This document shows positions 1 to 11,904 of a stretch of DNA of 64,000 nucleotides, one piece after another. The first letter of the stretch is position 1. Each line of letters opens with the position of its first letter. This DNA comes from Amblyomma americanum (Eukaryota; Arthropoda; Arachnida; Ixodida; Ixodidae), in the NCBI RefSeq assembly GCF_052857255.1, contig NW_027526695.1, positions 62,001 through 126,000 on the forward strand. The letters are read 5' to 3'. The notes under the pieces were generated by a model that had not been told where the DNA came from, searched no databases, and saw only the letters and a list, made by a program, of their open reading frames with translations. Made by a program: the position numbers and the translations under genes.

Positions 1-2942
1 CTTGTAAAACCGATGTGTTCAGATTTAGCTCGTTTCGGTCTAAAACAGCTTGTTTCGTCGTATTAAGCACGAATACATGCTTTTCGCGCAGTTATAAGAG
101 AAAAAAAGTTTTGACGCGTATCAGAGGAACACTTGTAAAACCGATGTGTTGTGATTTAACTCGTTTCGGTCTAAAACAGCTTGTTTCGTTGTATTAAGCA
201 AGAATACATGCTTTTCGCGCAGTTATAAGAGAAAAAGTTTTGACGCGTATCAGAGGAACACTTGTAAAACCGATGTGTTGTGATTTAGCTCGTTTCGGTC
301 TAAAACAGCTTGTTTCGCTGTATTAAGCAAGAATACATGCTTTTCGCGCAGTTATAAGAGAAAAAGTTTTGACGCGTGTCACAGGGACACTTGTAAACCG
401 ATGTGTTCAGATTTAGCTCGTTTCGGTCTAAAACAGCTTGTTTCGTTGTATTAAGCACGAATACATGCTTTTCGCGCAGTTATAAGAGAAAAAGTTTAGA
501 CGCGTATCAGAGGAACACTTGTAAAACCAATGTGTTCAGATTTACCTCGTTTCGGTCTAAAACAGCTTGTTTCGCTGTATTAAGCAAGAATACATGCTTT
601 TCGCGCAGTTATAAGAGAAAAAGTTTTGACGCGTGTCACAGGGACACTTGTAAAACCGATGTGTTCAGATCTAGCTCGTTTTGGTGTAAAACAGCTTGTT
701 TCGTTGTATTAGGCACGAATACATGCTTTTCGCGCAGGTATAAGAGAAAAAGTTTAGACGCGTATCAGAGGAACACTTGTAAAACCGATGTGTTGTGATT
801 TAGCTCGTTTCGGTCTAAAACAGCTTGTTTCGTTGTATTAAGCAAGAATACATGCTTTTCGCGCAGTTATAAGAGAAAAAGTTTTGACGCGTATCAGAGG
901 AACACTTGTAAAACCGATGTGTTGTGATTTAGCTCGTTTCGGTCTAAAACAGCTTGTTTCGCTGTATTAAGCAAGAATACATGCTTTTCGCGCAGTTATA
1001 AGAAAAAAAGTCTTGACGCGTGTCACAGGGACACTTGTAAATCCGATGTGTTCAGATTTACCTCGTTTCGGTCTAAAACAGCTTGTTTCGTTGAACTAAG
1101 CACGAATACATGCTTTTCGCGCAGTTATAAGAGAAAAAAGTTTTGACGCGTATCAGAGGAACACTTGTAAAACCGATGTGTTGTGATTTAGCTCGTTTTG
1201 GTCTAATACAACTTGTTTCGCTGTATTAAGCAAGAATACGTGCTTTTCGCGCAGTTATAAGAGAAAAAGTTTTGACGTGTGTCACAGGGACACTTGTAAA
1301 ACCGATGTGTTCAGATCTAGCTCGTTTCGGTGTAAAACAGCTTGTTTTGTTGTATTAAGCAAGAATACATGCCTTTCGCGCAGTTATAAGAGAAAAAGTT
1401 TAGACGCGTATCAGAGGAACACTTGTAAAACCGATGTGTTGTGATTTAACTCGTTTGGGTCTAAAACAGCTTGTTTCGCTGTATTAAGCAAGAATACATG
1501 CTTGTCGCGCAGTTATAAGAGAAAAAGTTTTGACGCGTATCAGAGGAACACTTGTAAAACCGATGTGTTGTGATTTAGCTCGTTTCGGTCTAAAACAGCT
1601 TGTTTCCCTGTATTAAGCAAGAATACATGGTTTTCGCGCAGTTATTAGAGAAAAAGTTTTGACGAGTATCACGTGGAACACTTGTAATACCGATGTGTTG
1701 TGATTTGGCTCGTTTCGGTCTAAAACAGCTTGTTTCGTTGTATTAAGCAAGAATACATTCTTTTCGCGCAGTTATCAGAGAAAAAGTTTTGACGCGTATC
1801 AGAGGAACACTTGTAAAACCAATGTGTTCAGATTTACCTCGTTTCGGTCTAAAACAGCTTGTTTCGCTGTATTAAGCAAGAATACATGCTTTTCGCGCAG
1901 TTATGAGAGAAAAAGTTTTGACGCGTGTCACAGGGACACTTGTAAAACCGATATGTTCAGATTTAGCTCGTTTCGGTCTAAAACAGCTTGTTTCGTCGTA
2001 TTAAGCACGAATACATGCTTTCGCGCAGTTATAAGAGAAAAAGTTTAGACGCGTATCAGAGGAACACTTGTAAAATTAAGTGTTGTGATTTAGCTCGTTT
2101 CGGTCTGAAACAGCTTGTTTCGTTGTATTAAGCAAGAATACATGCTTTTCGCGCAGTTATAAGAGAAAAAGTTTTGAGGCGTATCAGAGGAACACTTGTA
2201 AAACCGATGTGTTGTGATTTTGCTCGTTTCGGTCTAAAACAACTTGTTTCGCTGCATAAAGCAAGAATACATGCTTTTCGCGCAGTTATAAGAGAAAAAG
2301 TTTTGACGCCTGTCACAGGGACACTTGTAAAACCGATGTGTTCAGATTTAGCTCGTTTCGGTCTAAAACAGCTTGTTTCGTTGTATTAAGCACGAATACA
2401 TGCTTTTCGCGCAGTTATAAGAGAAAAAGTTTAGACGCGTATCAGAGGAACACTTGTAAAACCGATGTGTTGTGATTTAGCTCGTTTCGGTCTAAAACAG
2501 CTTGTTTCGTGTATTAAGCAAGAATACATGCTTTTCGCGCAGTTATAAGAGAAAAAGTTTTGAGGCGTATCAGAGGAACACTTGTAAAACCGATGTGATG
2601 TGATTTAGCTCGTTTCGGTCTAAAACAGCTTGTTTCGCTGTATTAAGCAAGAATACATGCTTTTCGCGCAGTTATAAGAGAAAAGTTTTGACGCGTGTCA
2701 CAGGGACACTTGTAAAACCGATGTGTTCAGATTTAGCTCGTTTCGGTCTAAAACAGCTTGTTTCGTTGTATTAAGCACGAATACATGCTTTTCGCGCAGT
2801 TATAAGAGAAAAAGTTTAGACGCGTATCAGAGGAACACTTGTAAAACCGATGTGTTGTGATTTAGCTCGTTTCGGTCTTAAACAGCTTGTTTCGTTGTAT
2901 TAAGCAAGAATACATGTTTTCGCGCAGTTATAAGAGAAAAAG
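1..2942 (+). repeat. Higher-order block P, copy 1
   Basis: The order of monomer variants here matches 4,515-7,457 at an offset of 4,514-4,515 bp, equal to 35 monomers. Shared rare markers include the three-A CTTGTAAACCG, AAATCCGATG, GTATCACGTGGAACAC, GCATAAAGC and CGTGTATTAAGC. Differences are few: CAGGTATAAG at 726 against CAGTTATAAG in copy 2, and a small deletion in this copy at about 2,075 (AAAATTAAGTG). The match stops near 2,942, where the linker becomes GTTTTGACGCGTGTC here and GATTTGACGCGTATC in copy 2. The block is cut on the left by the window edge. Confidence 0.9.
261..389 (+). repeat. Representative class B monomer (129 bp)
   Basis: This unit shows the class B box, CCGATGTGTTGTGATTTAGC. 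In the frame read as GAT GTG TTG TGA this box supplies a stop codon, so class B units interrupt the long frames that cross class A units. Class B units usually carry CAAGAATACATGC, whereas class A units usually carry CACGAATACATGC. The class assignment is my own reading of shared variants and not a published subfamily. Confidence 0.9.
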
Positions 2943-3739
2943 TTTTGACGCGTGTCACAGGGACACTTGTAAAACCGATATGTTCAGATTTAGCTCGTTT
3001 CGGTCTAAAACAGCTTGTTTCGTCGTATTAAGCACGAATACATGCTTTTCGCGCAGTTATAAGAGAAAAAGTTTTGACGCGTGTCACAGGGACACTTGTA
3101 AAACCGATGTGTTCAGATTTAGCTCGTTTCGGTCTAAAACAACTTGTTTCGTTGTATTAAGCACGAATACATGCTTTTCGCGCAGTTATAAGAGAAAAAG
3201 TTTAGACGCGTATCAGAGGAACACTTGTAAAACCGATCTGTTGTGATTTAGCTCGTTTCGGTCTAAAACAACTTGTTTCGTTGTATTAAGCACGAATACA
3301 TGCTTTTCGCGCAGTTATAAGAGAAAAAGTTTAGACGCGTATCAGAGGAACACTTGTAAAACCGATGTGTTGTGATTTAGCTCGTTTTGGTCTAAAACAG
3401 CTTGTTTCGTTGTATTAAGCAAGAATACATGCTTTTCGCGCAGTTATAAGAGAAAAAGTTTTGAGGCGTATCAGAGGAACACTTGTAAAACCGATGTGTT
3501 GTGATTTAGCTCGTTTCGGTCTAAAACAGCTTGTTTCGTTGTATTAAGCAAGAATACATGCTTTTCGCGCAGTTATAAGAGAAAAAGTTTTGACGCGTAT
3601 CAGAAGAACACTTGTAAAACCGATGTGTTGTGATTTAGCTCGTTTCGGTCTAAAACAGCTTGTTTCGTTGAACTAAGCACGAATACATGCTTTTCGCGCA
3701 GTTATAAGAGAAAAAATTTTGACGCGTATCAGAGGAACA

Positions 3740-6700
3740 CTTGTAAAACCGATGTGTTGTGATTTAGCTCGTTTTGGTCTAAAACAGCTTGTTTCGCTGT
3801 ATTAAGCAAGAATACATGCTTTTCGCGCACTTATAAGAGAAAAAGTTTTGACGCGTGTCACAGGGACACTTGTAAAACCGATATGTTCAGATTTAGCTCG
3901 TTTCGGTCTAAAACAGCTTGTTTCGTCGTATTAAGCACGAATACATGCTTTTCGCGCAGTTATAAGAGAAAAAGTTTTGACGCGTGTCACAGGGACACTT
4001 CTAAAACCGATGTGTTCAGATTTAGCTCGTTTCGGTCTAAAACAACTTGTTTCGTTGTATTAAGCACGAATACATGCTTTTCGCGCAGTTATAAGAGAAA
4101 AAGTTTAGACGCGTATCAGAGGAACACTTGTAAAACCGATCTGTTGTGATTTAGCTCGTTTCGGTCTAAAACAACTTGTTTCGTTGTATTAAGCAAGAAT
4201 ACATGCGTTTCTCGCAGTTATAAGAAAAAACGTTTTAAAGGCGTGTCACAGGGACACTAGTAAAACCGATGTGTTCAGATTTAGCTCGTTTCAGTCTAAA
4301 ACAGCTTGTTTCGCTGTATTAAGCACGAATACATGCTTTTCGCGCAGGTATAAGAGAGAAAGTTTTGACGCGTGTCAAAGGGACACTTGTAAAACCGATG
4401 TGTTGTGATTTACCTCGTTTCGGTCTAAAACAGCTTGTTTCGTTGAACTAAGCACGAATACATGCTTTTCGCGCAGTTATAAGAGAAAAAGTTTTGACGC
4501 GTGTCACAGGGACACTTGTAAAACCGATGTGTTCAGATTTAGCTCGTTTCGGTCTAAAACAGCTTGTTTCGTCGTATTAAGCACGAATACATGCTTTTCG
4601 CGCAGTTATAAGAGAAAAAAAGTTTTGACGCGTATCAGAGGAACACTTGTAAAACCGATGTGTTGTGATTTAACTCGTTTCGGTCTAAAACAGCTTGTTT
4701 CGTTGTATTAAGCAAGAATACATGCTTTTCGCGCAGTTATAAGAGAAAAAGTTTTGACGCGTATCAGAGGAACACTTGTAAAACCGATGTGTTGTGATTT
4801 AGCTCGTTTCGGTCTAAAACAGCTTGTTTCGCTGTATTAAGCAAGAATACATGCTTTTCGCGCAGTTATAAGAGAAAAAGTTTTGACGCGTGTCACAGGG
4901 ACACTTGTAAACCGATGTGTTCAGATTTAGCTCGTTTCGGTCTAAAACAGCTTGTTTCGTTGTATTAAGCACGAATACATGCTTTTCGCGCAGTTATAAG
5001 AGAAAAAGTTTAGACGCGTATCAGAGGAACACTTGTAAAACCAATGTGTTCAGATTTACCTCGTTTCGGTCTAAAACAGCTTGTTTCGCTGTATTAAGCA
5101 AGAATACATGCTTTTCGCGCAGTTATAAGAGAAAAAGTTTTGACGCGTGTCACAGGGACACTTGTAAAACCGATGTGTTCAGATCTAGCTCGTTTTGGTG
5201 TAAAACAGCTTGTTTCGTTGTATTAGGCACGAATACATGCTTTTCGCGCAGTTATAAGAGAAAAAGTTTAGACGCGTATCAGAGGAACACTTGTAAAACC
5301 GATGTGTTGTGATTTAGCTCGTTTCGGTCTAAAACAGCTTGTTTCGTTGTATTAAGCAAGAATACATGCTTTTCGCGCAGTTATAAGAGAAAAAGTTTTG
5401 ACGCGTATCAGAGGAACACTTGTAAAACCGATGTGTTGTGATTTAGCTCGTTTCGGTCTAAAACAGCTTGTTTCGCTGTATTAAGCAAGAATACATGCTT
5501 TTCGCGCAGTTATAAGAAAAAAAGTCTTGACGCGTGTCACAGGGACACTTGTAAATCCGATGTGTTCAGATTTACCTCGTTTCGGTCTAAAACAGCTTGT
5601 TTCGTTGAACTAAGCAAGAATACATGCTTTTCGCGCAGTTATAAGAGAAAAAAGTTTTGACGCGTATCAGAGGAACACTTGTAAAACCGATGTGTTGTGA
5701 TTTAGCTCGCTTTGGTCTAATACAACTTGTTTCGCTGTATTAAGCAAGAATACGTGCTTTTCGCGCAGTTATAAGAGAAAACGTTTTGACGTGTGTCACA
5801 GGGACACTTGTAAAACCGATGTGTTCAGATCTAGCTCGTTTCGGTGTAAAACAGCTTGTTTTGTTGTATTAAGCAAGAATACATGCCTTTCGCGCAGTTA
5901 TAAGAGAAAAAGTTTAGACGCGTATCAGAGGAACACTTGTAAAACCGATGTGTTGTGATTTAACTCGTTTGGGTCTAAAACAGCTTGTTTCGCTGTATTA
6001 GGCAAGAATACATGCTTGTCGCGGAGTTATAAGAGAAAAAGTTTTGACGCGTATCAGAGGAACACTTGTAAAACCGATGTGTTGTGATTTAGCTCGTTTC
6101 GGTCTAAAACAGCTTGTTTCCCTGTATTAAGCAAGAATACATGGTTTTCGCGCAGTTATTAGAGAAAAAGTTTTGACGAGTATCACGTGGAACACTTGTA
6201 ATACCGATGTGTTGTGATTTGGCTCGTTTCGGTCTAAAACAGCTTGTTTCGTTGTATTAAGCATGAATACATTCTTTTCGCGCAGTTATCAGAGAAAAAG
6301 TTTTGACGCGTATCAGAGGAAAACTTGTAAAACCAATGTGTTCAGATTTACCTCGTTTCGGTCTAAAACAGCTTGTTTCGCTGTATTAAGCAAGAATACA
6401 TGCTTTTCGCGCAGTTATAAGAGAAAAAGTTTTGACGCGTGTCACAGGGACACTTGTAAAACCGATATGTTCAGATTTAGCTCGTTTCGGTCTAAAACAG
6501 CTTGTTTCGTCGTATTAAGCACGAATACATGCTTTCGCGCAGTTATAAGAGAAAAAGTTTAGACGCGTATCAGAGGAACACTTGTAAAACTGATGTGTTG
6601 TGATTTAGCTCGTTTCGGTCTGAAACAGCTTGTTTCGTTGTATTAAGCAAGAACACATGCTTTTCGCGCAGTTATAAGAGAAAAAGTTTTGAGGCGTATC

Positions 6701-7457
6701 AGAGGAACACTTGTAAAACCGATGTGTTTTGATTTTGCTCGTTTCGGTCTAAAACAACTTGTTTCGCTGCATAAAGCAAGAATACATGCTTTTCGCGCAG
6801 TTATAAGAGAAAAAGTTTTGACGCCTGTCACAGGGACACTTGTAAAACCGATGTGTTCAGATTTAGCTCGTTTCGGTCTAAAACAGCTTGTTTCGTTGTA
6901 TTAAGCACGAATACATGCTTTTCGCGCAGTTATAAGAGAAAAAGTTTAGACGCGTATCAGAGGAACACTTGTAAAACCGATGTGTTGTGATTTAGCTCGT
7001 TTCGGTCTAAAACAGCTTGTTTCGTGTATGAAGCAAGAATACATGCTTTTCGCGCAGTTATAAGAGAAAAAGTTTTGAGGCGTATCAGAGGAACACTTGT
7101 AAAACCGATGTGATGTGATTTAGCTCGTTTCGGTCTAAAACAGCTTGTTTCGCTGTATTAAGCAAGAATACATGCTTTTCGCGCAGTTATAAGAGAAAAG
7201 TTTTGACGCGTGTCACAGGGACACTTGTAAAACCGATGTGTTCAGATTTAGCTCGTTTCGGTCTAAAACAGCTTGTTTCGTTGTATTAAGCACGAATACA
7301 TGCTTTTCGCGCAGTTATAAGAGAAAAAGTTTAGACGCGTATCAGAGGAACACTTGTAAAACCGATGTGTTGTGATTTAGCTCGTTTCGGTCTAAAACAG
7401 CTTGTTTCGTTGTATTAAGCAAGAATACATGTTTTCGCGCAGTTATAAGAGAAAAAG
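3740..7457 (+). repeat. Higher-order block P, copy 2 (extended)
   Basis: The right part (from 4,515) matches 1-2,942, and the stretch 3,740-7,332 matches 18,570-22,033 at an offset of 14,830 bp. That offset drops to about 14,700 after copy 3 loses one whole monomer near 20,878. The block includes the GATCTGTTGTG unit at 4,139, the ACTAGT unit at 4,256, and the A7 run at about 4,615. It gives the fullest version of the block and so helps define its original order. Confidence 0.88.
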
Positions 7458-9819
7458 ATTTGACGCGTATCAGAGGAACACTTGTAAAGCCGATGTGTTG
7501 TGATTTAGCTCGTTTCGGTCTAAAACAGCTTGTTTCGCTGTATTAAGCAGGAATACATGCTTTTCGCGAAGTTATAAGAGAAAAAGTTTTAAAGGCGTGT
7601 CACAGGGACACTTGTAAAACCGGTGTTCAGATTTACCCCGTTTCTGTCTAAAACAGCTTGTTTCGTTAGACTAAGTACGAATACATGCTTTTCGCGCAGT
7701 TATAAGAGAAAAAGTTTTGACGCGTATCAGAGGAACACTTGTAAAACCGATGTGTTGTGATTTGGCTCGTTTCGGTCTAAAACAGCTTGTTTCGTTGTAT
7801 TAAGCAAGAATACATTCTTTTCGCGCAGTTATCAGAGAAAAAGTTTTGACGCGTATCAGAGGAACACTTGTAAAACCAATGTGTTCAGATTTACCTCGTT
7901 TCGGTCTAAAACAGCTTGTTTCGCTGTATTAAGCAAGAATACATGCTTTTCGCGCAGTTATAAGAGAAAAAGTTTTGACGCGTGTCACAGGGACACTTGT
8001 AAAACCGATGTGTTCAGATTTAGCTCGTTTCGGTCTAAAACAGCTTGTTTCGTTGTATTAAGCACGAATACATGCTTTTCGCGCAGTTATAAGAGAAAAA
8101 GTTTAGACGCGAATCAGAGGAACACTTGTAAAACCGATGTGTTGTGATTTAGCTCGTTTCGGTCTAAAACAGCTTGTTTCCCTGTATTAAGCAAGAATAC
8201 ATGGTTTTCGCGCAGTTATTAGAGAAAAAGTTTTGACGAGTATCACGTGGAACACTTGTAATACCGATGTGTTGTGATTTGGCTCGTTTCGGTCTAAAAC
8301 AGCTTGTTTCGTTGTATTAAGCAAGAATACATTCTTTTCGCGCAGTTATCAGAGAAAAAGTTTTGACGCGTATCAGAGGAACACTTGTAAAACCAATGTG
8401 TTCAGATTTACCTCGTTACGGTCTAAAACAGCTTGTTTCGCTGTATTAAGCAAGAATACATGCTTTTCGCGCAGTTATAAGAGAAAAAGTTTTGACGCGT
8501 GTCACAGGGACACTTGTAAAACCGATGTGTTCAGATTTAGCTCGTTTCGGTCTAAAACAGCTTGTTTCGTTGTATTAAGCACGAATACATGCTTTTCGCG
8601 CAGTTATAAGAGAAAAAGTTTAGACGCGTATCAGAGGAACACTTGTAAAACCGATGTGTTGTGATTTAGCTCGTTTCGGTCTAAAACAGCTTGTTTCGTT
8701 GTATTAAGCAAGAATACATGCTTTTCGCGCAGTTATAAGAGAAAAAGTTTTGAGGCGTATCAGAGGAACACTTGTAAAACCGATGTGTTGTGATTTAGCT
8801 CGTTTCGGTCTAAAACAGCTTGTTTCGTTGTATTAAGCAAGAATACATGCTTTTCGCGCAGTTATAAGAGAAAAACTTTTGACGCGTATCAGAAGAACAC
8901 TTGTAAAACCGATGTGTTGTGATTTAGCTCGTTTTGGTCTAAAACAGCTTGTTTCGCTGTATTAAGCAAGAATACATGCTTTTCGCGCAGTTATAAGAGA
9001 AAAAGTTTTGACGCGTGTCACAGGGACACTTGTAAAACCGATATGTTCAGATTTAGCTCGTTTCGGTCTAAAACAGCTTGTTTCGTCGTATTAAGCACGA
9101 ATACATGCTTTTCGCGCAGTTATAAGAGAAAAAGTTTTGACGCGTGTCACAGGGACACTTGTAAAACCGATGTGTTCAGATTTAGCTCGTTTCGGTCTAA
9201 AACAACTTGTTTCGTTGTATTAAGCACGAATACATGCTTTTCGCGCAGTTATAAGAGAAAAAGTTTAGACGCGTATCAGAGGAACACTTGTAAAACCGAT
9301 CTGTTGTGATTTAGCTCGTTTCGGTCTAAAACAACTTGTTTCGTTGTATTAAGCAAGAATACATGCGTTTCTCGCAGTTATAAGAAAAAACGTTTTAAAG
9401 GCGTGTCACAGGGACACTAGTAAAACCGATGTGTTCAGATTTAGCTCGTTTCAGTCTAAAACAGCTTGTTTCGCTGCATAAAGCAAGAATACATGCTTTT
9501 CGCGCAGTTATAAGAAAAAGTTTTGACGCCTGTCACAGGGACACTTGTAAAACCGATGTGTTCAGATTTAGCTCGTTTCGGTCTAAAACAGCTTGTTTCG
9601 TTGTATTAAGCACGAATACATGCTTTTCGCGCAGTTATAAGAGAAAAAGTTTAGACGCGTATCAGAGGAACACTTGTAAAACCGATGTGTTGTGATTTAG
9701 CTCGTTTCGGTCTAAAACAGCTTGTTTCGTGTATTAAGCACGAATACATGCTTTTCGCGCAGTTATAAGAGAAAAAGTTTTGACGCGTGTCACAGGGACA
9801 CTTGTAAAACCGATGTGTT

Positions 9820-11280
9820 CAGATTTAGCTCGTTTCGGTCTAAAACAGCTTGTTTCGTCGTATTAAGCACGAATACATGCTTTTCGCGCAGTTATAAGAG
9901 AAAAAAAGTTTTGACGCGTATCAGAGGAACACTTGTAAAACCGATGTGTTGTGATTTAACTCGTTTCGGTCTAAAACAGCTTGTTTCGCTGTATTAAGCA
10001 AGAATACATGCTTTTCGCGCAGTTATAAGAGAAAAAGTTTTGAGGCGTATCAGAGGAACACTTGTAAAACCGATGTGTTGTGATTTTGCTCGTTTCGGTC
10101 TAAAACAACTTGTTTCGCTGCATAAAGCAAGAATACATGCTTTTCGCGCAGTTATAAGAAAAAGTTTTGACGCCTGTCACAGGGACACTTGTAAAACCGA
10201 TGTGTTCAGATTTAGCTCGTTTCGGTCTAAAACAGCTTGTTTCGTTGTATTAAGCACGAATACATGCTTTTCGCGCAGTTATAAGAGAAAAAGTTTAGAC
10301 GCGTATCAGAGGAACACTTGTAAAACCGATGTGTTGTGATTTAGCTCGTTTCGGTCTAAAACAGCTTGTTTCGTGTATTAAGCAAGAATACATGCTTTTC
10401 GCGCAGTTATAAGAGAAAAAGTTTTGAGGCGTATCAGAGGAACACTTGTAAAACCGATGTGATGTGATTTAGCTCGTTTCGGTCTAAAACAGCTTGTTTC
10501 GCTGTATTAAGCAAGAATACATGCTTTTCGCGCAGTTATAAGAGAAAAGTTTTGACGCGTGTCACAGGGACACTTGTAAAACCGATGTGTTCAGATTTAG
10601 CTCGTTTCGGTCTAAAACAGCTTGTTTCGTTGTATTAAGCACGAATACATGCTTTTCGCGCAGTTATAAGAGAAAAAGTTTAGACGCGTATCAGAGGAAC
10701 ACTTGTAAAACCGATGTGTTGTGATTTAGCTCGTTTCGGTCTAAAACAGCTTGTTTCGTTGTATTAAGCAAGAATACATGTTTTCGCGCAGTTATAAGAG
10801 AAAAAGATTTGACGCGTATCAGAGGAACACTTGTAAAGCCGATGTGTTGTGATTTAGCTCGTTTCGGTCTAAAACAGCTTGTTTCGCTGTATTAAGCAGG
10901 AATACATGCTTTTCGCGAAGTTTTAAGAGAAAAAGTTTTAAAGGCGTGTCACAGGGACACTTGTAAAACCGGTGTTCAGATTTACCCCGTTTCTGTCTAA
11001 AACAGCTTGTTTCGTTAGACTAAGCACGAATACATGCTTTTCGCGCAGTTATAAGAGAAAAAGTTTTGACGCGTATCAGAGGAACACTTGTAAAACCGAT
11101 GTGTTGTGATTTAGCTCGTTTCGGTCTAAAACAGCTTGTTTCGTTGTATTAAGCAAGAATACATGCTTTTCGCGCAGTTATAAGAGAAAAAGTTTTGACG
11201 CGTATCAGAAGAACACTTGTAAAACCGATGTGTTGTGATTTAGCTCGTTTCGGTCTAAAACAGCTTGTTTCGTTGTATTA
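9820..11280 (+). repeat. Higher-order segment repeated at 12.26 and 15.10 kb
   Basis: This segment carries the same ordered variants as 12,261-13,720, offset about 2,446 bp (19 monomers less a few bases), and again as 15,100-16,560. Shared markers are the A7 run, the GCATAAAGC unit with the shortened TATAAGAAAAAG, the GTGATGTGATT unit, and the short CCGGTGTTCAG monomer at about 10,968. It appears to be an earlier or partial copy of the 22-monomer unit that follows. Confidence 0.8.
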
Positions 11281-11904
11281 AGCAAGAATACATGCTTTTC
11301 GCGCAGTTATAAGAGAAAAAGTTTTGAGGCGTATCAGAGGAACACTTATAAAACCGATGTGTTGTGATTTAGCTCGTTTCGGTCTAAAACAGCTTGTTTC
11401 GTTGTATTAAGCAAGAATACATGCTTTTCGCGCAGTTATAAGAGAAAAACTTTTGACGCGTATCAGAAGAACACTTGTAAAACCGATGTGTTGTGATTTA
11501 GCTCGTTTTGGTCTAAAACAGCTTGTTTCGCTGTATTAAGCAAGAATACATGCTTTTCGCGCAGTTATAAGAGAAAAAGTTTTGACGCGTGTCACAGGGA
11601 CACTTGTAAAACCGATATGTTCAGATTTAGCTCGTTTCGGTCTAAAACAGCTTGTTTCGTCGTATTAAGCACGAATACATGCTTTTCGCGCAGTTATAAG
11701 AGAAAAAGATTTGACGCGTGTCACAGGGACACTTGTAAAACCGATGTGTTCAGATTTAGCTCGTTTCGGTCTAAAACAACTTGTTTCGTTGTATTAAGCA
11801 CGAATACATGCTTTTCGCGCAGTTATAAGAGAAAAAGTTTAGACGCGTATCAGAGGAACACTTGTAAAACCGATCTGTTGTGATTTAGCTCGTTTCGGTC
11901 TAAA

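Noticed and set aside
50..70. CENP-B box in the monomer
   Set aside because: TTTCGTTGTATTAAGC matches the TTCGTTG half and the central A of the box, but the required CGGG half is absent on both strands. At best it is a chance half-match.
261..389. A-tracts phased with the helical repeat as a nucleosome-positioning signal
   Set aside because: A/T tracts lie at roughly consensus positions 5, 41, 81 and 100. These spacings are not clean multiples of a helical turn, so I do not claim phasing.
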